64,000 nt of DNA from an uncultured Clostridium sp. Its GTDB lineage: Bacteria > Bacillota > Clostridia > Clostridiales > Clostridiaceae. A program made the translations under genes and the position numbers. Position 1 is the stretch's first letter. The number at the start of each line of letters is the position of its first letter. Under the pieces are notes generated by a model. It saw only the letters and a list, made by a program, of their open reading frames with translations. It did no database searches and was not told where the DNA came from. The stretch spans positions 12,358 to 76,357 of the forward strand of contig URGW01000014.1 of the NCBI GenBank assembly GCA_900547475.1. The letters run 5' to 3'. Positions 34,909 through 41,636 of the stretch are shown here, in pieces.

Positions 34909-34953
34909 AATAGTGAAGATGAGACCGTACAGAATCGAAAGGGGAAATTAAAC

Positions 34954-35961
34954 ATGGAACTTATGGATAAATTATGGAATGCGGCTAAGGAAAATAAGCA
35001 AAGAATAGTTTTACCTGAAGGTGATGAAGAAAGAACTATCATTGCTACTGAAAAAATTCAAAAGTTAGGATTAGCTTTTCCAATCCTAGTTGGTAACGAA
35101 GAAAAAATATTAGAAAAAGCTAAAGAACTTGGAGTTGATTTAACTGGTGTTGAAATAATCAATCCAGAAAAATCAGATAGACTTCAAGATTATATAAATG
35201 CATTTTATGAGTCAAGAAAAAGTAAAGGTATGACTTTAGAGAAGGCTGACAAAATCGTTAGAGATCCATTATATTTTGGAACAATGATGGTTAAATTAGA
35301 TGATGCTGATGGAATGGTATCAGGTGCTGTTCACACAACTGGAGATTTATTAAGACCAGGATTACAAATTATTAAAACTGCACCAGGAGTATCTGTTGTA
35401 TCAAGTTTCTTTATCATGATGGTACCAGGATCTAAGTATGGAGAAAATGGTATGTTATTATTCTCAGATTGTGCTGTTAACCCTAATCCAAATTATGAAC
35501 AATTAGCAGCTATTGCAATTGCAACTGCTGATACAGCGCGTAACCTTTGTAAAGTAGAACCAAGAGTTGCGATGTTATCATTTTCAACAATGGGAAGTGC
35601 TGATCATGAAATGGTTGATAAGGTTAGAAAAGCAACAGAACTTGCAAAAGAATTAAGACCAGATTTATTAATAGATGGTGAATTACAATTAGATGCAGCT
35701 ATAGTAGAAAGTGTTGCAGCTCAAAAAGCGCCAAATAGTAAAGTTGCTGGTAAAGCAAATGTATTAATATTCCCAGATTTACAATCAGGTAATATTGGAT
35801 ACAAATTAGTTCAAAGATTTGCAGGAGCAGAAGCTATAGGACCAATGTGTCAAGGTTTTGCAAAACCAATTAATGATTTATCAAGAGGATGTAACTCAGA
35901 AGATATTGTTAATGTTGTAGTATTAACTGCAGTGCAAGCACAAGCACAAAATGCAAAGTAG
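34954..35961 (+). CDS. pta: Phosphate acetyltransferase
   Basis: Converts acetyl-CoA and phosphate to acetyl-phosphate, the first step of acetate fermentation. 335 residues, the short form without the N-terminal regulatory domain of the E. coli enzyme. L-P-E-G-D-E-E-R-T near the start, G-A-V-H-T-T-G-D-L-L-R-P, S-F-S-T-M-G-S-A-D-H and V-L-I-F-P-D-L-Q-S-G-N-I-G-Y-K are family motifs. ackA follows 31 bp later. GGGGAAA before the ATG is a modest site. Confidence 0.97.
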   Translation: MELMDKLWNAAKENKQRIVLPEGDEERTIIATEKIQKLGLAFPILVGNEEKILEKAKELGVDLTGVEIINPEKSDRLQDYINAFYESRKSKGMTLEKADKIVRDPLYFGTMMVKLDDADGMVSGAVHTTGDLLRPGLQIIKTAPGVSVVSSFFIMMVPGSKYGENGMLLFSDCAVNPNPNYEQLAAIAIATADTARNLCKVEPRVAMLSFSTMGSADHEMVDKVRKATELAKELRPDLLIDGELQLDAAIVESVAAQKAPNSKVAGKANVLIFPDLQSGNIGYKLVQRFAGAEAIGPMCQGFAKPINDLSRGCNSEDIVNVVVLTAVQAQAQNAK

Positions 35962-35992
35962 TAAAATTAAACAATTTAAGAGGTGTTCAAAG

Positions 35993-37192
35993 ATGAAAGT
36001 ATTAGTTATAAACTGTGGAAGTTCTTCACTTAAGTATCAATTAATCGATATGACAACAGAAGAATCACTAGCACAAGGATTAGTTGAAAGAATAGGAATT
36101 GAAGGTTCTGTTTTAACTCAAAAGGTTGAAGGTAGAGATAAATATATAGTAAAGCAGCCAATGGCAGATCATAAAGATGCAATAAAGTTAGTTTTAGAAG
36201 CTTTAGTTGATGAGAAAAACGGTGTTATTTCTTCAATGGATGAAATTTCAGCAGTAGGACATAGAGTTGTACATGGTGGAGAAAAGTACAATAAGTCTGT
36301 TATAATTGATGCAGAGGTTAAGTCATATATAGAAGAATGCTTTAAATTAGCTCCACTTCACAACCCAGCAAACATGATAGGAATTAATGCTTGTGAAGAA
36401 TTAATGCCAAATACACCAATGGTAGCTGTATTTGATACTGCTTTCCATGGAACTATGCCAGAAGAAGCATACATTTATGCTTTACCATATGAATTATACA
36501 AGAAACATGGAATAAGAAAATATGGATTCCACGGAACTTCACATAAGTATGTTTCACAAAAAGTTGCTGAAGTTATGGGAAGAGATATTAAAGATTTAAA
36601 GATAATCACTTGTCATTTAGGAAATGGTGCAAGTTTATGTGCTGTTAAAAATGGTGTATCTGTTGATACTTCAATGGGATTCACTCCACTTGAAGGTGTT
36701 GCAATGGGAACAAGATGTGGTAACATAGATCCTGCTATAGTTACATTCTTAATGAAAGAAGAAGGATTATCAGTTGATGAAGTTAATGACTTAATGAATA
36801 AAAAGTCAGGGGTTCTTGGAATATCAGGAATAAGTTCAGATTTCAGAGATATCGAAGATGGTGCTTTCAAAGATAATGATCCAAGAGCAATATTAGCACT
36901 TAAAGTATTTGAATACAAAGTAAGAGCTACAATCGGATCATATGCTGCTATAATGGGTGGAGTAGATGCTATAGTATTTACTGCTGGTGTAGGAGAAAAT
37001 GGACCAGAAACTAGAGAAGAGTGCTTAAAGGGATTAGAATTCTTAGGAGTAGAAATAGATAGAGAAGCTAACAATGTTAGAGGTAAGATAAGAGAAATAT
37101 CTAAGCAAGGATGCAAAGTTAAGGCTTTTGTTATACCAACTAACGAAGAATTAATGATTGCTAGAGATACTTTAGAATTAATCCAAAAGTAA
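35993..37192 (+). CDS. ackA: Acetate kinase
   Basis: Makes ATP and acetate from acetyl-phosphate, the main energy-yielding step of clostridial acetate fermentation. 399 residues. V-L-V-I-N-C-G-S-S-S-L-K-Y at the start, H-R-V-V-H-G-G-E and F-D-T-A-F-H for substrate, and C-H-L-G-N-G-A-S-L and F-T-A-G-V-G-E-N-G for ATP are visible. ATG 35993 follows AAGAGGTG; an in-frame ATG at 35951 overlaps the end of pta and has no site. Confidence 0.97.
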   Translation: MKVLVINCGSSSLKYQLIDMTTEESLAQGLVERIGIEGSVLTQKVEGRDKYIVKQPMADHKDAIKLVLEALVDEKNGVISSMDEISAVGHRVVHGGEKYNKSVIIDAEVKSYIEECFKLAPLHNPANMIGINACEELMPNTPMVAVFDTAFHGTMPEEAYIYALPYELYKKHGIRKYGFHGTSHKYVSQKVAEVMGRDIKDLKIITCHLGNGASLCAVKNGVSVDTSMGFTPLEGVAMGTRCGNIDPAIVTFLMKEEGLSVDEVNDLMNKKSGVLGISGISSDFRDIEDGAFKDNDPRAILALKVFEYKVRATIGSYAAIMGGVDAIVFTAGVGENGPETREECLKGLEFLGVEIDREANNVRGKIREISKQGCKVKAFVIPTNEELMIARDTLELIQK

Positions 37193-37207
37193 TTTATGTA
37201 ATAAAGC

Positions 37208-37236
37208 TTGACTTTTAATGTGGACCTTTATATAAT
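37208..37236 (+). promoter_or_regulatory. Strong sigma-A promoter for yceD-rpmF
   Basis: TTGACT (37208-37213), a 17-base spacer and a consensus TATAAT (37231-37236). Predicted start near 37243 gives a leader of about 110 nt that contains a large hairpin. It begins 16 bp after the ackA stop. Confidence 0.8.
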
Positions 37237-37276
37237 AAATTGTGTTTGAATTCAGTAAATTTTAGCGAGGAGTGAA

Positions 37277-37336
37277 ATACTGCTTTAGCTTAAGTTCTAC
37301 ATAGTATATAATATACTATGTAAGTATAAGCAGTAT
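37277..37336 (+). promoter_or_regulatory. Two-tier leader hairpin upstream of yceD-rpmF
   Basis: Outer arms ATACTGCTT (37277-37285) and AAGCAGTAT (37328-37336) pair 9 of 9; inner arms ACATAGTATAT (37299-37309) and ATATACTATGT (37311-37321) pair 11 of 11 around one base; between them CTTA pairs with TAAG. It has no T-run, so it is not a terminator. It ends 16 nt before the yceD ATG. It may regulate translation, be an RNase site, or contain a protein operator. Confidence 0.6.
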
Positions 37337-37352
37337 GTTCAGAGTTTAAGAT

Positions 37353-37850
37353 ATGGTAATTAATTTTTCAGATTTACTATCTAAAAAGAATAGAAAAAAA
37401 CAAATATCTTTATCATTCGAGTTAGAACCATTTGAATTCGAAGGAGAAGAAATTAGAGCAGTTGAAAAAGTTTATGTAGAAGGTGTTGCAATATCAGAAA
37501 ATGATGTTATAGTAATAAATGCTTCTATAAAAACTAAGTTAAAATTAAATTGTTCTAGATGCTTAGATACCTTTATCTATCCAATAGATATTGATATAGA
37601 AGAAAGGTTTACAAACAATAAGGAACTTGACAGTGAGGAAATTATGTTTGTAGATGGTGATACACTAGATATTACCGAGATTATTGAAAATAGTATTATT
37701 TCAACCTTACCTATCAAAAGACTTTGCAAGGAAGACTGTAATGGACTGTGTTCTCAGTGCGGTGCAAATAAAAATGTTGAAAATTGTAGTTGTTTAGATT
37801 ATGATGTTGATGTTAGGCTTGCAAAGCTTAGAGAGTTGTTTGGGGAATAA
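37353..37850 (+). CDS. yceD: YceD family protein (DUF177)
   Basis: 165 residues, cytoplasmic, encoded just before rpmF almost everywhere. N-terminal D-L-L-S-K-K-N-R-K-K-Q-I, the central C-S-R-C-L (a CxxC) and the end C-K-E-D-C-N-G-L-C-S-Q-C-G-A-N-K-N with C-S-C are conserved; the cysteines probably bind zinc. The family is linked to 23S rRNA or ribosome maturation in plants and bacteria, but its exact role is open. The ribosome-binding site is weak, which fits control by the upstream hairpin. Corresponds to ylbN in B. subtilis. Confidence 0.92.
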   Translation: MVINFSDLLSKKNRKKQISLSFELEPFEFEGEEIRAVEKVYVEGVAISENDVIVINASIKTKLKLNCSRCLDTFIYPIDIDIEERFTNNKELDSEEIMFVDGDTLDITEIIENSIISTLPIKRLCKEDCNGLCSQCGANKNVENCSCLDYDVDVRLAKLRELFGE

Positions 37851-37862
37851 GGAGGTGTAATA

Positions 37863-38048
37863 ATGGGAAATCCAGCTAGAAAGACATATAGAGCAAAAAG
37901 AGATTCTAGAAGAGCTCAAACTTTTAAGTTAAGCTTACCAGGAATAGTTGAATGTCCACAATGCCACGAAATGAAGATGGCTCACAGAGTTTGTAAGAAC
38001 TGTGGATTCTACAAAGGTAAAGAAGTAGTTGCTTCAACTGAAGAATAA
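37863..38048 (+). CDS. rpmF: 50S ribosomal protein L32
   Basis: 61 residues. R-K-T-Y-R-A-K-R-D-S-R-R-A-Q and the zinc ribbon E-C-P-Q-C-H-E-M-K-M-A-H-R-V-C-K-N-C-G make this the four-cysteine form. GGAGGTG lies 6 bases before the ATG, 12 bp after yceD; a terminator follows. The usual link yceD-rpmF-plsX, joining ribosome and lipid synthesis, is intact. Confidence 0.97.
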   Translation: MGNPARKTYRAKRDSRRAQTFKLSLPGIVECPQCHEMKMAHRVCKNCGFYKGKEVVASTEE

Positions 38049-38076
38049 AAGAAAGTCTTATGACTTTCTTTTCTTT
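38049..38076 (+). terminator. Terminator after rpmF
   Basis: AAGAAAGTC (38049-38057) pairs perfectly with GACTTTCTT (38062-38070) over a TTAT loop, then TTCTTT. The T-run is interrupted, so some read-through into plsX is likely. Confidence 0.75.
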
Positions 38077-38104
38077 ATATATAAAAAAATAAGGGGTGAA
38101 AGAA

Positions 38105-39106
38105 ATGAGGATTGCTATAGATGGTATGGGTGGAGATAATGCACCACAAGCAGTTGTTAATGGAGTAGTGCAGGCTCTTAATGAATTTAAAGATTTAGAG
38201 TTTTATATAACAGGACCGGAAGAAGTAATAAAAGAGCAATTAAAGAAAGAAAATTATACAGGTGATAAAATAACTATAATAGATGCTAAGGAAGTTATAT
38301 CAACTAATGAGCATCCAGTTATGGCTATAAGAAAAAAGAAAGATTCAAGCTTGTGTAAAGCTTTAAACCTAGTTAAGGAGAAGAAGTGTGATGCAGTTTT
38401 ATCTGCTGGCAGTACAGGAGCCTTTTTAGCAGGGTGTAATTTTATTATAGGAAGAATTAAAGGGGTTAAGAGACCAGCGTTAACACCTATCATGCCAGGT
38501 AAAAATGCACCCTTTATGATTGTAGATGCAGGGGCTAATGTAGATTGTAAGCCGGAGTATTTAGTTCAATTTGCTCATATGGGAAGAGAATATTATAAAG
38601 GCGTATTAAATGTAGAAAATCCGAGTATAGGATTGGTTAATATTGGTGCTGAAGAAGAGAAAGGTAATGAATTAACTAAAAATACATACCAATTATTAAA
38701 GAGTGAAGAAAGACTAAATTTTATAGGTAATGTAGAACCAAGAGATGTTACGTCAGGGGATACTAATGTTCTTGTTTGTGATGGTTTTGCTGGTAATACA
38801 ATTTTAAAAATGTATGAAGGAACGGCATCTACTCTTTTAAATATAATTAAAGATGAAATACTTTCTTCTGGTGTTAAGGCAAAGGTTGGAGCTCTTTTAT
38901 TGAAACCTGTATTTAAAAGTATAAAGAAAAAATTCGATTATAAAGAATATGGTGGAGCGCCTTTTTTAGGTGTTGATGGAATTTGTATTAAAGCTCATGG
39001 TAGTTCTGATGGGAAAGCATTTAAAAATGCTATAAGACAAAGTAAACAATTTTATGATAGCAAGGTTTTAGATAAGATTAAAGAAGAATTAGAACTAAAA
39101 GCTTAG
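38105..39106 (+). CDS. plsX: Phosphate acyltransferase PlsX
   Basis: Converts acyl-ACP to acyl-phosphate, the donor for phosphatidic acid synthesis by PlsY. 333 residues. M-R-I-A-I-D-G-M-G-G-D-N-A-P opens the protein; S-A-G-S-T-G-A-F-L-A-G and D-G-F-A-G-N-T-I-L-K are conserved. ATG 38105 has AAGGGG 8 bases upstream; the in-frame GTG at 38096 sits inside that site. No promoter is visible after the weak rpmF terminator, so it may be transcribed by read-through. In B. subtilis fapR precedes plsX; here it does not. Confidence 0.96.
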   Translation: MRIAIDGMGGDNAPQAVVNGVVQALNEFKDLEFYITGPEEVIKEQLKKENYTGDKITIIDAKEVISTNEHPVMAIRKKKDSSLCKALNLVKEKKCDAVLSAGSTGAFLAGCNFIIGRIKGVKRPALTPIMPGKNAPFMIVDAGANVDCKPEYLVQFAHMGREYYKGVLNVENPSIGLVNIGAEEEKGNELTKNTYQLLKSEERLNFIGNVEPRDVTSGDTNVLVCDGFAGNTILKMYEGTASTLLNIIKDEILSSGVKAKVGALLLKPVFKSIKKKFDYKEYGGAPFLGVDGICIKAHGSSDGKAFKNAIRQSKQFYDSKVLDKIKEELELKA

Positions 39107-39209
39107 TTTTTAAAACTACTGATAAGTTTTAATATATTTTATTATACATTAGACAAAATTAAAAATTTTATTTATTAGTTGTTTTGATAATAAATATAAG
39201 TAATGTATA

Positions 39210-39238
39210 TTGACGATAATCAAAATATATACTATTAT
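39210..39238 (+). promoter_or_regulatory. Sigma-A promoter for acpP
   Basis: TTGACG (39210-39215), a 17-base spacer and TATTAT (39233-39238), 29 bp before the acpP start. Confidence 0.6.
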
Positions 39239-39267
39239 CTAAATGGGTGTGTTTAGGAGGTGAAAGA

Positions 39268-39498
39268 ATGTTTGAAAAGATTAGAGAAATCATTGCTGAT
39301 AAACTAAGCATTAATGAAGACGAAATAACTATGGATTCAGCATTTTTAGAAGACTTAAATGCGGATTCTTTAGATATAGTTGAACTTATAATGGCTTTAG
39401 AAGATGAGTTAGATATGGAAATTCCAGACGAAGATGCAGAAAACTTTGTAACTGTTGGTGATGTAGTTAATTTTGTAAAGTCACATGTTGAGGAATAA
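39268..39498 (+). CDS. acpP: Acyl carrier protein
   Basis: 76 residues, very acidic. The 4'-phosphopantetheine attaches to Ser34 in D-L-N-A-D-S-L-D-I-V-E-L. Carries growing chains in fatty-acid synthesis and supplies acyl-ACP to PlsX. ATG 39268 follows AGGAGGTG; an in-frame ATG at 39247 would be before that site. plsX is directly upstream, and fabD and fabG, which separate them in B. subtilis, are absent. The gene is flanked by its own promoter and terminator. Confidence 0.97.
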   Translation: MFEKIREIIADKLSINEDEITMDSAFLEDLNADSLDIVELIMALEDELDMEIPDEDAENFVTVGDVVNFVKSHVEE

Positions 39499-39500
39499 AT

Positions 39501-39532
39501 AAAATCCCGCAGTATTTGCGGGATTTTATTTA
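39501..39532 (+). terminator. Terminator after acpP
   Basis: AAAATCCCGC (39501-39510) pairs perfectly with GCGGGATTTT (39518-39527) over a 7-base loop, then ATTTAT. One of the most GC-rich stems in the window. Confidence 0.9.
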
Positions 39533-39558
39533 TAAATATTTTAATTAAAAAAGTGAAT

Positions 39559-39604
39559 AGTTTATTCTTGAATTTGTTTATATAAGCAAGTTGAAGAATA
39601 AACT
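39559..39604 (+). promoter_or_regulatory. Long hairpin directly upstream of the rnc ribosome-binding site
   Basis: Arms 39559-39576 and 39587-39604 pair over 18 positions with one G-G mismatch and one G-U pair; loop 10 nt. The right arm ends 1-2 bases before GAAGGAG (39606-39612) of rnc. An RNA duplex of this length is the substrate RNase III itself cuts, so autoregulation of rnc by cleavage of its own leader, as known in E. coli, is a reasonable reading. Confidence 0.65.
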
Positions 39605-39620
39605 TGAAGGAGTGTAAACA

Positions 39621-40319
39621 ATGAATAATTTCTATCAGAAAGAAGCTGAAGATATAATAGGAATTAAGTTTAATGAACCTAAATTATTAATTACAGCTTT
39701 AACTCATTCATCTTATGCTAACCAACATAGAGATGAAGAGTATAATGAAAGATTTGAATTTTTAGGAGATGCCATTCTTCAAGTATGTATTACTGAATAT
39801 TTATTTTTAAATTATAAAGAAAAAAGTGAAGGAGAATTAACCAAGATTCGTAGTTTAATTGTTTGTGAAAATTCTTTATATGAAATAGGGAAATCTTTAA
39901 ATTTAGGTTACCTATTAAGAATGAGTAAAGGTGAGGAATTAACTGGAGGAAGAGAAAGAGTATCTTTAATAGCTGATGCTGTAGAAGCTTTAATAGCTGC
40001 TATATATCTAGATAAAGGATTAGAGTTTACAAAAGATTATATTATAGGTAGATTTGAGGATATAATAAAGCGTGCAATAAACAATGATATAATATTAGAT
40101 TATAAAACTAGATTGCAGGAATATCTTCAAAAAAATGGAGAGATATCTATAGTTTATGACCTTATTAAATTTGAAGGCCCTCCTCATAGAAGAAAATTTT
40201 ATACTAAACTTATAATTGATAATAATGAGTTAACTTGTGGAGAAGGATATAGTAAGAAAGAATCAGAGCAAAATGCAGCAAAAGCAGCTTTAAAGGTTTT
40301 GGAGGGAAAGAATGAGTAA
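39621..40319 (+). CDS. rnc: Ribonuclease III
   Basis: Cuts double-stranded RNA, matures rRNA and regulates some mRNAs. 232 residues. The RNase III signature E-R-F-E-F-L-G-D-A (43-51) contains catalytic Glu and Asp; the second acidic pair is in D-A-V-E-A-L-I-A-A. The double-stranded-RNA-binding domain takes about 158-230 and ends A-A-K-A-A-L-K-V-L. Its last 8 bases overlap the next gene. An 18-bp hairpin lies immediately before its ribosome-binding site. Confidence 0.96.
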   Translation: MNNFYQKEAEDIIGIKFNEPKLLITALTHSSYANQHRDEEYNERFEFLGDAILQVCITEYLFLNYKEKSEGELTKIRSLIVCENSLYEIGKSLNLGYLLRMSKGEELTGGRERVSLIADAVEALIAAIYLDKGLEFTKDYIIGRFEDIIKRAINNDIILDYKTRLQEYLQKNGEISIVYDLIKFEGPPHRRKFYTKLIIDNNELTCGEGYSKKESEQNAAKAALKVLEGKNE

Positions 40320-41343
40320 GAATTACTACATAATTCCTGTTTTTATTTCTCATCAAGGTTGTCCACATCAATGTGTTTTTTGTAACCAAGATAGAATAGC
40401 TGGAAAATATGAAGAAGTTTTTGCAAGTGATGTTAGAAAAATTATAGATGAATATTTAGAAACTATAAATAGCAATGGAGCTACTATAGAAGTATCATTT
40501 TTTGGTGGAACATTTACTGCAATTGATGTTAACAAGCAAAAGGAACTCTTAGAAGTTGCTAAAGAATATAAAGAAAAAGGTCTAATACATAAAATAAGAC
40601 TATCAACACGACCAGATGCTATATTACCTTATATTTTAGGATATTTAAAAGAATATAAAGTTGATATAATAGAACTTGGAGTTCAATCGTTAGATGATGA
40701 AGTTTTAAGAAAGGCTGGAAGAGGACATAGTGTTAATGATGTAATAGTTGCATCTAAACTTATTAAAGAAGCTGGATTTATTTTAGGTCATCAAATAATG
40801 CCAGGATTACCAGGAGATAGTTTTGAAATTGATATAGAAACTACTAAAAAATCAATTGAAATGAAACCAGATATATGTAGAATATATCCATCACTAGTTA
40901 TTAAGGATACACCTATGGAGGATATGTATAATAGAGGAGAGTATATTCCATATTCTTTAGATGAAGCTGTATATATTAGTGGTGAAATGCTTAAATTATA
41001 TAATGATGCTAAAATTAAAGTAATTAGAATTGGATTACAACCTACAGATACTATTACTACAGGAAAGGATATAGTAGATGGACCTTTTCATCCAGCTTTC
41101 AGAGAGTTAGTGGAAGGACACTTAATTTGTGAAACTTTAGATAAAAAATGTCCAAAGGAAAAGGATATTATAATTGAAATTAATGAAAAAGATGTTAGTA
41201 AATTATATACTAATAAAAAGCAGTATTTTAAAGCATTTTTGGCTAATAGAGATGGTAAAGTATATGTTAATACTAACAATAAGATAAAAAAGGGAAGAAT
41301 TAAGTTAACAATTATTGAGAAGAAAGAAGAATTTAAAATATAA
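40312..41343 (+). CDS. Elp3-like radical SAM protein
   Basis: 343 residues. The radical-SAM triad is C-P-H-Q-C-V-F-C (residues 17-24) followed by N-Q-D-R-I-A-G; E-V-S-F-F-G-G-T-F-T and L-S-T-R-P-D-A-I match the Elp3/HemN-like class. It has no C-terminal acetyltransferase domain, so it is not a full Elp3; about 100 residues with basic character end it. Substrate unknown; an RNA modification is a guess from the name-giving family. Conserved between rnc and smc in clostridia. Starts inside rnc (ATG in the 8-base overlap). Confidence 0.85.
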   Translation: MSKNYYIIPVFISHQGCPHQCVFCNQDRIAGKYEEVFASDVRKIIDEYLETINSNGATIEVSFFGGTFTAIDVNKQKELLEVAKEYKEKGLIHKIRLSTRPDAILPYILGYLKEYKVDIIELGVQSLDDEVLRKAGRGHSVNDVIVASKLIKEAGFILGHQIMPGLPGDSFEIDIETTKKSIEMKPDICRIYPSLVIKDTPMEDMYNRGEYIPYSLDEAVYISGEMLKLYNDAKIKVIRIGLQPTDTITTGKDIVDGPFHPAFRELVEGHLICETLDKKCPKEKDIIIEINEKDVSKLYTNKKQYFKAFLANRDGKVYVNTNNKIKKGRIKLTIIEKKEEFKI

Positions 41344-41404
41344 TTGTGGTAATTAAAAGTTTAGCACTTAAAAGAATAAAGAGATAAATTTAGGTGGCAA
41401 GGGG

Positions 41405-41451
41405 CAAAGGGTATATAACAAGATAAGTAGTATTCTTGTTTGTGAACTTTG
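41405..41451. repeat. Imperfect hairpin upstream of the small membrane protein and smc
   Basis: CAAAG (41405-41409) with CTTTG (41447-41451) encloses AACAAGA (41417-41423) with TCTTGTT (41434-41440). No T-run follows. It lies in the 181-bp gap after the radical SAM gene. No confident promoter was found there; TATAAA near 41496 is preceded by TTGATA at only 15 bases. Confidence 0.35.
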
Positions 41452-41524
41452 AATCTTGTCATTGTTTTATTGATATTTCTTTAGCTTTGCTATAAACTAA
41501 AAAAAGAATGGAGTGTGAGTTATT

Positions 41525-41617
41525 ATGAAAGCAAAGACAAGAGAAAAAATGATGTATGTAATTACTGTTTTTATGCTTATAGTATTTTTAGTAAGTTTAT
41601 TACCAGTTTTTATATAA
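41525..41617 (+). CDS. 30-residue single-pass membrane protein (DUF4044/Prli42-like)
   Basis: A tiny gene 19 bp before smc. It reads MKAKTREKMMYVITVFMLI and goes on to a hydrophobic helix ending L-L-P-V-F-I. A basic N-terminal stub plus one membrane helix is the layout of the DUF4044 family and of Listeria Prli42, which tethers the stressosome to the membrane. TGGAGTG at 41509-41515 is a good ribosome-binding site. Identity rests on layout and context, since so short a protein gives little signal. A stress-signalling role is inference. Confidence 0.6.
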   Translation: MKAKTREKMMYVITVFMLIVFLVSLLPVFI

Positions 41618-41636
41618 AAAGATAAGGAGTGTATTT

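Noticed and set aside
36613..37116. 167-codon open frame on the minus strand inside ackA
   Set aside because: It mirrors a strongly conserved gene, has no ribosome-binding site, and its Ser/Pro/Leu-rich translation is what antisense of AT-rich coding DNA gives.
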